Shown: positions 24,559 to 35,251 of the stretch, one piece after another
Numbering within the stretch: position 1 is the first letter of the stretch
Layout: every line of letters begins with the position of its first letter
Source of the DNA: Gigantopelta aegis
Lineage: Eukaryota; Mollusca; Gastropoda; Neomphalida; Peltospiridae
NCBI RefSeq assembly: GCF_016097555.1
Contig: NW_024533024.1
Span: 48,012 to 112,011, forward strand
Direction of reading: 5' to 3'
DNA length: 64,000 bases
Made by a program: the position numbers and the translations under genes
The notes under the pieces: generated by a model
Told to the model about the DNA's origin: nothing
The model's database searches: none
What the model saw: only the letters and a program-made list of their open reading frames with translations

Positions 24559-26922
24559 TCACTGAGAGTTGATGTGATCAATGCCACCAACTTTGTTATC
24601 CTTTAATGGAATTGGTTCAGCATTCTCATAAATATCATCGTCATCGTCAGTAACATTTGACAATACATTTTCATAAGGTGTGACATAATTAGTGGGTGTA
24701 CCCTTAGCAACTTCTTCAGGTGGTGGGTAATTTTCATAATTTCCTGAAGTGGATGTACTAGCTTCCTTGATGGGACTCAATTGTAGTTCCAGGAAGTCAT
24801 AGCTCTGACGAGGAGGTTTCAGTTGAGCTGCAGGTTGAGTTCCACTAATTGGTTTCATAACAACATATTCATCATGGTCCTAAATTTGCTTTGGCTTTCT
24901 TATGTGCAAGATAATGTGTGGTTGACATGTTGAGGTAGAGTTAGTGCGTCTACTTTGACTATGTGGTTGTTGTCCACTTGGTAAAGTGTTACTCCTTGTA
25001 ACTGGAGTTTTGAAATCGTCATCATCACTTTTTGCAAATTCTCAAGTTGATTAATGATGTCATCGAGACCATTATGAGTCTCTGGTGACTCATTAGCTTT
25101 ATTGGGTGGAGAGAGATTGATAAATCACTTAAAATATCATTTATTGATTTATCAATTTCTTGAAAATCTTCTTCTAGAGTACTAGTTGACACAGCTATTC
25201 CTGACACACCAGAATCATTGCTACCTCCATGACAATTCTTAAGTGGCCAGTGCTGAGTTCAGGATGAAATTTTGGTGAGGATGTATTTCTCCCAGGATTG
25301 GATAGACTATGACGATGTTGTTTCCTGCTAGGATGACTTTGGAGATTTATAGGTGGAGGACAATCATTCAAAGGAAGTGAATTGGCAGCAGTTTACTGAT
25401 ATGTCCATAAGCATCAGATGGAAGACTATTAGAACGAGTTGTGCTGAGTTATACGCATAATCATATTCACTAATATCTACAGAATCATAAGTAGTTTTTC
25501 TTTCTTTATTGTTTGAGCTGGCGCAGAAAAACTTAGTTGAAAAGAACTACCACAGATGAACTAGGTGAAGAGGATGATGATCTGGAGATAGTAGCAGTAA
25601 CTGTAGTATTAACTTCATCATAATGATAATTTGGTTTAGCAGAAACTGAACGAGCATCTCCACTGAATAAAAAATCTGAAAAACAAAACAAAGTTTGTAA
25701 TGACTAGTTATCATCACAATAGTTAATTTACCTAGTGACTGTCTCTCTAAAGCTTTAATGAGTCTTCAGGTGTAGCATACATCCATATTAAACCAGGCCC
25801 ACCCTCACAACGTCGACCAATCTCGATAAAGATCAAGTACCAAGACTACCAGTTCGTCTCATTCTGTTAGCTTCCCACGTCACTATAGGTTCCATATCTA
25901 ATGGACTAATGATAGTCATTCGAGCTGGTTTCTGTTGAGAGAGAGCGCTCTGCAAACAGACAATGTGGACTCCTAAAGCTTGTATCCTAGAACCCACTTC
26001 CTCAGACAGGATATAGACTGGCCACACTGAATCTGTAAGTTAAAAGAATATTTAGTGTGGTATCATTTAATGGCTTCTTGAAATCACACCACTGAAAGAA
26101 CCAAATAACAACTTGATTCCTCAACATTACAATGTTCTACACATTGTCCTTCCCTATCACACCACTACATGATTGTCTAGTGCTTGTAATGCATTATATT
26201 GGCCGTACATGATATAGCCATTTCCTGTAGTTTCTTCATATGTTATAGGATAAAGGGCGATTGTTGTAAAGTACAATACTAACACAAACAGGATACTACC
26301 AACACTTTGAATATTAAATATTATAATTAATCTTAACTCACCTGCATCAAAATTCGATACTTTAAGTTTATTTCTATAGCTATTTCGTATCGGATTGACT
26401 CGTGGTTCTTCAGGAATTGGTGAGAAGGGGAACATTGACATTAAGTGCAGATACTTAATCCACAACTGTTGTTGTTCCCTTGTATCAGCAAATAGTTCAA
26501 CAGCTTCTCCAGTATGTAGTAATAGCATAAAGCCCCACATTGGTCATGAGATGGATAGATATTATTATCAAGAGACATTGGAAAACATCAACGAATTATG
26601 TTTAGAAGCTGAATCTCCTGCTGTTAGTGTTGGGTGGGTAGAATTTAATGAAGATACCTCTGATATATGTGCTAATGTAATGACTCGAGATGGTTCGCTG
26701 ATATTTACTGATCCCATTCCAAGAGTCGATTCATCATATATATTAAGTTGACCTTGGTATGTGCAGTCAGGTGTACCACAACGTGCAGCCACTCTAACTC
26801 TCACCTGCAAATGAAGAATAATATATAAATTATTTAATATTTCTGCAACCTACCTTCGTATTTTCTCCTTTGGTTATCCATAATGTACCAGTGGCCACCT
26901 CTCTACCTGTTGTACTACTCAT
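24559..26922 (-). CDS. DOK-like adaptor: PH domain, IRS-type PTB domain, tyrosine-rich tail
   Basis: Docking protein acting downstream of receptor tyrosine kinases. The N-terminus (start 26,922, MSSTTGREVATGTLWITKGE) begins a PH domain; the PH C-terminal helix reads ELFADTREQQQLWIKYLHLM (about 26,500-26,440). A linker PEEPRVNPIRNSYRNKLKVS leads to the PTB domain: WPVYILSEEVGSRIQALGVH (about 26,010), then GRRCEGGPGLIWMYATPEDS (about 25,800), the hallmark PTB strand and turn, after correcting one indel near 25,835. The tail (25,700-24,560) is Ser/Pro-rich with likely phosphotyrosine sites YDFLEL, YENYPPPEE, YVTPYENV and IYENAEPIPL before the stop at 24,559. PH plus IRS-type PTB is the DOK layout. 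The pTyr-X-N sites would suit Grb2-type SH2 domains. Confidence 0.8.
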
Positions 26923-27254
26923 CTCTGCTACACAGCTTCCAATAATAATGGAAGCTATGAATTCAAACTTTTTATGAGAATAGTAGTAATGGCGTTATTC
27001 TGGGGCGAGTTACATGAGAGCTGGTGGTACCACAACAAAGTCAACGATACGATCGCCTGATTTTTCGGACCAGGCACACCTCCAAAGCAGATCATATAAC
27101 TTACAAACACTCTGTGTACTATGAATATCATTAATATAAATTATTGTTAAGTTATTGATAAGTTTATATAGGTACTTAACTACTACGCATAGTGGTTAGA
27201 TAAAACAGAAATATTCTGACATTGTAATATAACAGTTAATATACAAGTAACACA
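26923..27254. other. Spacer upstream of the DOK-like gene
   Basis: No coding segment recognised. It should contain the promoter of the minus-strand adaptor gene. The segment 26,940-27,060 is less AT-rich than its surroundings but shows no named motif I can defend. Confidence 0.4.
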
Positions 27255-27712
27255 ATATAATTTCATCAACAGTATTACTAAACAAGATCTCTCTTATCTG
27301 ATAAAGACATCTGTTATCAATGTTGTACCAGGATGAGTTTTTTTGCTAAGCTTCATAAGCTGACCAAGATTTGAAATAACCAGAAAACTCTTTGAGGATA
27401 ATTGTAAAATTATATTTATTTGTTGTTCAACGATAGGCAAAGGAAACGTTATTGGTTCATGAACTTTAAGAATATTCATATCAGTAATCTTTTAATGGAA
27501 CATGAATAAATTTAAGAAGTTAAACACATCTTTCATTTCATAGACTGGTTAATAGTGACCAAAAATAACAAGGCATTCAGAAGATTTAAGGACCCAATGA
27601 ACCTCAGGATAAGTTGTCACTGGATCAAACCAGTGCCAAGCCATTCCACATGAAACTCACCATCAGGAAAGGGCAGTTGATCAGTGTAAGCTACTTTAAC
27701 TGTCAAGACTAA
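27255..27712 (-). pseudogene. Methyltransferase remnant M0 (3' half only)
   Basis: Aligns with the 3' half of the neighbouring methyltransferases: DQLPFPDG with WLGTGLI in place of AWHWFDPV (about 27,700-27,630), FPLPIVEQQ (about 27,440), then LMKLSKKTHPGTTLITD and a terminal IREILF segment near 27,300. The 5' half with the SAM-binding motif I is absent and stops occur in all frames, more than the indel background explains. It lies at the downstream end of the array, as expected for a partial tandem duplication. Confidence 0.7.
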
Positions 27713-27792
27713 TAGCAGTAGTATTGATACAAAAACTTATGGCACTTTCTTCAAGTAAGAAATAAGATGAAAAAGTACACAAAACTTATTTC

Positions 27793-28616
27793 CTAGACAT
27801 TAAACATAACAAAGTATGATGTCATAACATTAATGATATTGTCTGGTGATATTATCTCTTGTATTTTCTGCTTCAGATCTTCTAATACAGTTGTTCCAGG
27901 ATGAGCAGTTAGATAAGACTGGTAACCAGACCAAGTATCAAGATACCCAAAATATTCATCAACACTACTACTAGTATAAACACAACATCTTGTTGCTCTG
28001 TTAGTGGTAAAGGGAGTGATACATTACGGTAACATTCATCTAGTAATTTGCGATTATCATGCCAATAACCTCGTAACGTATTGTTATAGAAATTATTCAA
28101 CCAACTCTTTACATTCATCATGTTGTATAAGTGGAACTGTATGACCATATATGGCAACACAACCTGGTCTCTTTAATACTCGTAGTATCTCTGGGTTAAC
28201 AGAGGCTGGTTCTAACCAATGCCAAGCCTGTCCACATGTTATCATGGAAACAGACCCATCAGGAAAGGGGAGTTGATCAGCAGAGGCTACTTTAAATTCT
28301 ATATTAGATATGATCTTGTTGTCAGGTGATTGTTGAGCACATTCAATTTGTGCTGGACTAATATCAATTCCTACAACCTGTGACAAAGAGGACTCAATTG
28401 AAAAGTACTTTGACCAGATCCACATCCAATATCAACTACTAACTCTAACTGGATATCATGTCTATCAGTAAAACTCTTAATTTTATCATAGACTCTTTTG
28501 GATGAGTTGGTCGAAATCTGTGGGATCAAGAGCTCTTACTAAACAATCAAATATATAGTTTACTTTGAATAAGCCTTAGCATGTGCGGCATTCTCAAACA
28601 ATCTGATGGCAGCCAT
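27793..28616 (-). CDS. Class I SAM methyltransferase M1
   Basis: Member of the family typified by DDB_G0268948 and yeast TMT1-like enzymes; substrate unknown. Start 28,616, MAAIRLFENAAHAKAYSK, then an intron. Exon 2 covers motif I (VVDIGCGSGQ), GIDISPAQIECAQQSPDN, FKVASADQLPFPDGSVSMIT and the family's GQAWHWLEPASV, then ILRVLKRPGCVAIYGH. After an indel near 28,110 it continues to AHPGTTVLEDLKQKIQEIIS and stop at 27,793. It is the most diverged full-length member in its C-terminal half. The same strand and spacing as M2-M4 indicate tandem duplication. Confidence 0.8.
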
Positions 28617-28892
28617 CTTTGCTGGAAAAAATTTGGCGTTTTGGCTAAAATTAATCGGTTGCACAAATACAATCAAATTTATTGAGTTTTCTATAAATTA
28701 TCTACTTGTTATCTGAGGATTTTAAAGAGTTATTGTTTCTATATTGTATTATATTATAGTGTGGGAAAGAGCTTTCACTTAGTCCTGTTGCATTTGAAAT
28801 CTTCAATCATAACTTTAATCACAAATTATTAGAAAAAAAATAAAAATAATAATGTTATCAATCATATGCATGACTCCTGTAAATTCCACTTG

Positions 28893-29724
28893 TTAATCCT
28901 TTTTGCAGATGTACAGGTAATATGGTGTGGTTATATCCACACTATCTCCTGATAAGATCTCTCTCATTGATCAATGAGATCAGTTAACACCATTGTATTG
29001 GGATGAGCTTTACAATAAGTATTATAAATTCCTAAAGACTCAATAAAACCTGACAACTGATCAAGTGTAATGGTACAAGTTGTGGTGAAATTATGTCGCT
29101 CGATAATAGGAAGAGAAAATGTCACTGTATTATTATGTACATGAGCTAGAAAGTTCTTCACATTATCATACCAGTAATCCTTCAATGTATTAGAAAAGAA
29201 AGTGTCAAAGAGTACATCACATTTTTTATCCTGTAGGATTTGTTGTGTGTAACCAAAAACAGCAAGACATCCAGGAGATTTTAACACCCTAAAAACCTCA
29301 GGCTCTACTGAAACAGGATCAAACCAGTGCCAAGCTGTTCCACATGTTACCATGGAAATAGATCTGTCAGGAAAAAGGGAGTTGATCAGCAGAGGCTACT
29401 TTAAATTCTACATTAGATATGGTCTTGTTGTCAGATGATTGTTGAGCACATTCAATTTGTGCTGGACTAATATCAATTCCTACAACCTGTTGACAAAGAG
29501 GACTCAATTGGAAAGTACTTTGACCAGATCCACATCCAGTATCAACTACTAACTCTAACTGGATATCATGTCTATCAGTAAAACTCTTAATTTTATCATA
29601 GACTCTTTTGGATAAGTTGGTCGAAATCTGTTGAAACAACACTTATTATATTTTGATCATTTAATTACTTACTTTATATATTTTTAGCAATATTAGCTCC
29701 TTCATACAACCTAATGGTAGCCAT
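28893..29724 (-). CDS. Class I SAM methyltransferase M2
   Basis: Start 29,724, MATIRLYEGANIAK. Exon 2 reads ISTNLSKRVYDKIKSFTDRH, motif I DTGCGSGQST, GIDISPAQIECAQQSSDN, EFKVASADQLPF, then CGTAWHWFDPVSVEPEVFRV and GCLAVFGYTQ. The C-terminal part reads DVLFDTFFSNTLKDYWYDN and TITLDQLSGFIESLGIY, ending MREILSGDSVDI and stop 28,893. Frameshifts lie near 29,370 and 28,970, plus two missing A in the first exon compared with M3. It is very similar to M3 at nucleotide level, so the duplication is recent. Confidence 0.8.
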
Positions 29725-29984
29725 TGGAACCGGGTGGGTGAGGCTAGTTTATGAAAGAATGTTTTTTATAAATTCAGTTATGACAATTATTAATAGTATA
29801 TAATATTAAACATGGATTGGTTTGACATACTAAGTATACTATTGTTTTAGACATAATATTAAGAACACTGTATAACTCAATGATATTATATTATCATAGC
29901 TACGACAAGGTAAGTCAACAGCCATTAGCTGGAGAAAGTTATCTAAAGCTGGAGCACTTGAGAAACTAAAGGAGCTGTTATAAA
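29725..29984. other. Spacer with possible orphan exon
   Basis: Upstream of M2. A short open stretch at about 29,900-29,982 on the plus strand reads GKSTAISWRKLSKAGALEKL, followed by KELL and a stop. I do not recognise it. It may be chance, or part of the sequence carried with the repeat copy that begins next to it. Confidence 0.3.
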
Positions 29985-30672
29985 TGTAGATAGAAGCAAC
30001 AAAAGATAATGAAGAAGAGTGTTTAGGTAATGATTTTTATTTCTTAAGCCCCTATAAAATTAAAATAATTATGATAAAAATTATTATAATAATAGTGTTG
30101 TTCTAGTTTGCTTAAGTAGGACTAGTTTATTCTTTGGGCATTAAAAGTATGGCTTTAGTTTTGATTATTTTAGGTTTTTTGTTCGTCGATGCTAGTAGTC
30201 ATAGTCACAGTTGCCATTAATGAGATTCATATGCGTACACAGTGCCGCCCCACAAGAAGTTGAAGACAAATCGTAAGTACATATAAAAGGAAACTAAAAC
30301 AGTCATGAGTGCCAGTGTGTTGTGGGCCAGCGTTCTGCAATGCATCAGACCTCTGAGATGGTTACCAGCATACTCTACGGAGTATCCGAAAGGCCGACTA
30401 GGATAGGGCTGGTAGTCTCCCTTTAAACGAGATGAGGCTGGTGTATTTGTGGTTCCCGGTTCCTGAATGCGACATTCCCTAAGAGCTGGAATCCCGTACG
30501 GCTGGTTTTAAGTTAGGGCGACGCTCCAGCCAGGATTACCTCGTGAAGACGGGGTTACCAAGCCAGGTGGCGGTCCCAGCTAGCAATAGCAGGGAATCCT
30601 GGAGCCTAAGTGGAAGCCTGAGTGGGTGAGCGAGTAGGAATCGTTTGGGCAACACACAAGGGTTTTTTTTTT
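29985..30672 (+). repeat. Structured dispersed element, copy 2 with long upstream part
   Basis: The core runs from about 30,311 to a run of ten T at 30,663-30,672. TATAAAAGG starts at 30,282, 29 bp before the core. The core is nearly identical to copy 1, including the complementary ends and the ATACTC/GAGTAT hairpin; one small deletion affects the CCTCG/CGAGG hairpin. Unlike copy 1, this copy shares a further 300 bp of upstream sequence with copy 3: a GATAATGAAGAAGAGTG segment near 30,008, an AT-rich stretch, and GCTTAAGTAGGACTAGTTT near 30,111. It lies between methyltransferase genes M2 and M3 and has split the array. Confidence 0.85.
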
Positions 30673-31261
30673 AATAAATTTAAGATTTATTAATTTTTGT
30701 GCATTAAGTTCTGTGTAGACAGAGTCAGACAAATAGTCTTGATGTACCTTATATGTACTATTCCAAAACTACATTTGACAATTCTGTAATACTGAGTGTG
30801 ACACTAAATAGTATAGTTAGTTGTCTGCTTGTGTCAAAGTATTGTTTTATGTATTAATTTCAAAATACTAATGTAAAGTATCATTGTCTCTTTTTATGTT
30901 GCAATAAATAAAAATCCTTTCCTAAACACTATCAATTCACAACGTGTAACTTCTGCTTACATAAGAGAATGACTTAAAAGAAGGGGTTTAAAATTTGGCT
31001 AATAGCTGTGAAACAATTGGATGGCAGCCATCTTTACTGTAGGCGTATAGACAAGTTGGCAAACATTTAATTATTTTTGGCAAAACTAACTAATAACAAC
31101 ATTTTAATATTGCCAAATCAACAGGCTATCTACTTGTGTTATCTGGATCTGAAGTTAAGAGTTAAATGTTTCTATAGTAATATAATGTAGGAATTCAAAA
31201 GAGATTTTACATGTACTGGTTTAGTCCTTTCAATTTTAAATCTTTCAATGAATCCCACAAG
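30673..31261. other. Spacer with a relic methyltransferase first exon
   Basis: Mostly AT-rich with no gene. At about 31,036-31,008 on the minus strand AAAGATGGCTGCCATC followed by CAATTGTTT mirrors the start exon of M1 (AAAGATGGCTGCCATCAGAT), and the flanking TGTTATCTG and GTTTCTAT blocks (31,139 and 31,168) also match the upstream region of M1 (28,708-28,742). This is a relic 5' end of another array member, probably cut off when the repeat-bearing segment arrived or by unequal exchange. Confidence 0.6.
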
Positions 31262-32094
31262 TTAATTCTTTTTGCAGATGTACAGGTAATATGGTATGGT
31301 TATATCCACACTATCTCCTGATAAGATCTCTCTCATTTGATCAATGAGATCAGTTAATACTGTTGTATCGGGATGAGCTTTACAATAAGTATTATAACTT
31401 TCCCAAGACTCAATAAAACCTGACAACTGATCAAGTGTAATCGTATAAGTTGCAGTGACATCATGTCGCTCGATAATAGGAAGATAAAATGTCACTGTAT
31501 TGTTGTATACACGAGCTAGAAAGTTCTTCACATTATCATGCCAGTAATCCTTCATGTATTAGAAAATAAAGTGTCAAAGAGTACATCACATTTTTATCCT
31601 GTAAGACTGGTTGGGTGTAACCAAAAACAGCAAAACATCCAGGAGATTTTAACACCCTAAAAACCTCAGGCTCTACTGAAACTGGATCAAACCAGTGCCA
31701 AGCTGTTCCACATGTTACCATGGAAGCAGACCCATCAGGAAAGGGCAGTTGATCAGCAGAAGCTACTTTAAATTTTATATTAGATATGGTCTTGTTGTCA
31801 GGTGATTGCTGAGCACATTCGATTTGTGCTGGACTAATATCAATTCCTACAACCTGTTGACAAAGAGGACTCAATTGAAAGGTACTTTGACCAGATCCAC
31901 ATCCAGTATCAACTACTAACTCTAACTGGATATCATGTCTATCAGTAAAACTCTTAATTTTATCATAGACCTCTTTTGGATAAGTTGGTCGAAATCTGTT
32001 GAAACAACACTTATTATATTTTGATCATTTAATTACTTACTTTATATATTTTTTTAGCAATATTAGCTCCTTCAAACAACCTAATGGTAGCCAT
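31262..32094 (-). CDS. Class I SAM methyltransferase M3
   Basis: Start 32,094, MATIRLFEGANIAKKIYK, splice donor GTAAGT, then exon 2 with DTGCGSGQST, LSPLCQQVVGIDISPAQIEC, KVASADQLPFPDGSASMVTC, GTAWHWFDPVSVEPEVFRVL, GCFAVFGYTQP. One indel near 31,545 separates this from MKDYWHDNVKNFLARVYNN, LPIIERHDVTATYTITLDQL and the end YYLYICKKN, stop 31,262. It has the fewest errors of the array and is the best reference for the family here. The conserved SAM-binding motif and AWHWF motif imply an active enzyme; the substrate is not predictable. Confidence 0.83.
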
Positions 32095-32201
32095 TGCAAC
32101 TGGTTGGGTGAGGCTAGTTATGGAACAAAGTTTTTATAAATTCAGTTATAATAATGCTACTATTACATAATATCCAAACACGGTTGAACAATACTCATGT
32201 A

Positions 32202-33031
32202 CTATTGTAGACATAACAATAAGAACACTGTATAACTCAATGATACTATCTTGTCTTTTATAATAAAACTTAATTTTTCCTGTAAATCTTGCAGTAACTT
32301 TGTACCAGGATGAGCTAGACAATATTGTTGCCATGACGATATAGTACTCAAATATCCTATAAAGAGGGCAGTTCAATATCACAATCAATGATCCAATCAC
32401 ATCTCTCCACTTGTGGTAATGGAAGATTTATAGTACGATAAAGATTGTCAACAGGAGTTGATCCAGGATGTCTATAAAGATAGATAGATTGATGACAAAA
32501 CTCTTTAAAAAGTTTTTCACATTTTCTATTTTTAACAAAAAATTGGCCATAACCAAGAATAGCAAGGCATCCAGGATATTTAAGGATCCTACAAACTTCA
32601 GGATAAGTTGTTACCGGATCAAACCAGTGCCAAGCTTGTGCACATGTTACCATGGAAACAGACCTATCTGAAAATGGGAGTTGATCAGCAGAAGCTACTT
32701 TAAATTCTACATTAGATATGGTCTTGTTGTCAGGTGATTGTTGAGCACATTCAATTTGTGCTGGACTAATATCAATTCCTACAACCTGTTGACAAAGAGG
32801 ACTCAATTGAAAGGTATTTTGACCAGATCCACATCCAATATCAACTACTAACTCTAACTGGATATGATGTCTGTCAGTAAAACTCTTAATTTTATCATAG
32901 ATCTCTTTTGGATAAGTTACTCGAAATCTGCAGAATTAAAATAGAAACTCATATCATTGTAATATACTTTACTTTGAATATGCTTCTGCAAGAGCAATTC
33001 TCTCAAACAGTCTAATAGAGGACCCAGCCAT
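32202..33031 (-). CDS. Class I SAM methyltransferase M4
   Basis: Start 33,031, MAGSSIRLFERIALAEAYSK, donor GTAAAG. Exon 2 carries DIGCGSGQ, LSPLCQQVVGIDISPAQIEC and CAQAWHWFDPVTTYPEVCRI, then KYPGCLAILGYGQF. The C-terminal half differs from M2/M3 (PGSTPVDNLYRTINLPLPQV, then SWQQYCLAHPGTKLLQDLQ) and ends SLSYTVFLLCLQ, stop 32,202. The near-identical centre with diverged ends points to gene conversion of the central part between array members. It is divergent from the AKR7-like gene with starts only about 47 bp apart. Confidence 0.82.
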
Positions 33032-33078
33032 TATGACTAATTTTATATTCAGCCACACCTTCAAATTTGCAGAGCAAG

Positions 33079-34554
<1,476 letters not shown>

Positions 34555-34600
34555 CAATGATAATGACAAAAGCTGATTTTTGCTGAAATATAATTAATAC

Positions 34601-35105
34601 TTAAAATTTCAATCCAGGAAAATCATAATTCAAATAAGTCATTGCTTCCTTTAATTTTGTCTGTCGTTCCTCTTCTCTCTTTTTTAAGTACAACTTTCTC
34701 TTGTGTGGTCTCATATCAGCTATCAGCTCTTTTTCTTTAACGAGTTGCTGTTGTCTCAATTCACTAGCTGGTGCAACTTCACTGATCAAACGACTCTTCA
34801 CGTTAAATAATTTGGCTAATGTCTGTACAGTCCATATAGAAGGATCTTGAGTTCTCAACTCTTTTATTTTAGTTATCTGATCATCTGTGAGTGTATCACT
34901 CCTTGCTTTAGGAGATCTCAGAGGTTTGGATAAAGATATAGGATGAGGTTGACTGGATGATGGCAAATAATAGTTTTATGATCACTACTTAACAAGAGAT
35001 ATCGAGGTGGGGCTCTAAGAATGATGACTCATCCCTGATTGTTCTCCATGATCGTTGTATTATGAAGCGAGAAATATGATTTCTTTGCAACAGCAGAATA
35101 GCCAT
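34601..35105 (-). CDS. mL58 (MRP-L20)-like mitochondrial ribosomal protein
   Basis: The C-terminal 121 residues form one intact frame: SDTLTDDQITKIKELRTQDP, SIWTVQTLAKLFNVKSRLIS, EVAPASELRQQQLVKEKEL, then a basic tail RPHKRKLYLKKREEERQTK. The 'L/Q-D-P-x-x-W-T-V-x-x-L-A-K-x-F-x-V, x-x-x-A-P-A' pattern is that of mL58 (fungal MRP-L20); neugrin shares part of it. Upstream, after two one-base indels, the frame continues to an ATG at 35,105 giving MAILLLQRNHISRFIIQRSW, an Arg-rich amphipathic start typical of mitochondrial targeting. It is tail-to-tail with the AKR7-like gene (47 bp) and follows CCT6 on the same strand. Neugrin is the alternative. Confidence 0.6.
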
Positions 35106-35251
35106 GCTGGAAATGGGCGTGCCCACGTATACGGAGTCACAATATTCATTCCCCATTTTCATTTCTATACAAATTTTAAAACATTTCCGTAAACGTCCGT
35201 AATATTTTAATCACGTGGTACTACTAGAGAACATGATTGATAATAAACGTT

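Noticed and set aside
29900-29985. GKSTAISWRKLSKAGALEKL frame as a transposase or ATPase fragment
   Set aside because: GKS resembles a P-loop end, but the frame is only about 28 codons long with no further motifs.
30311-30672. The structured repeat as 7SL, 7SK, RNase P or MRP RNA
   Set aside because: Length and promoter layout are similar, but I could not find the conserved motifs of those RNAs (7SL helix 8 loops, 7SK GAUC pair, RNase P conserved regions).
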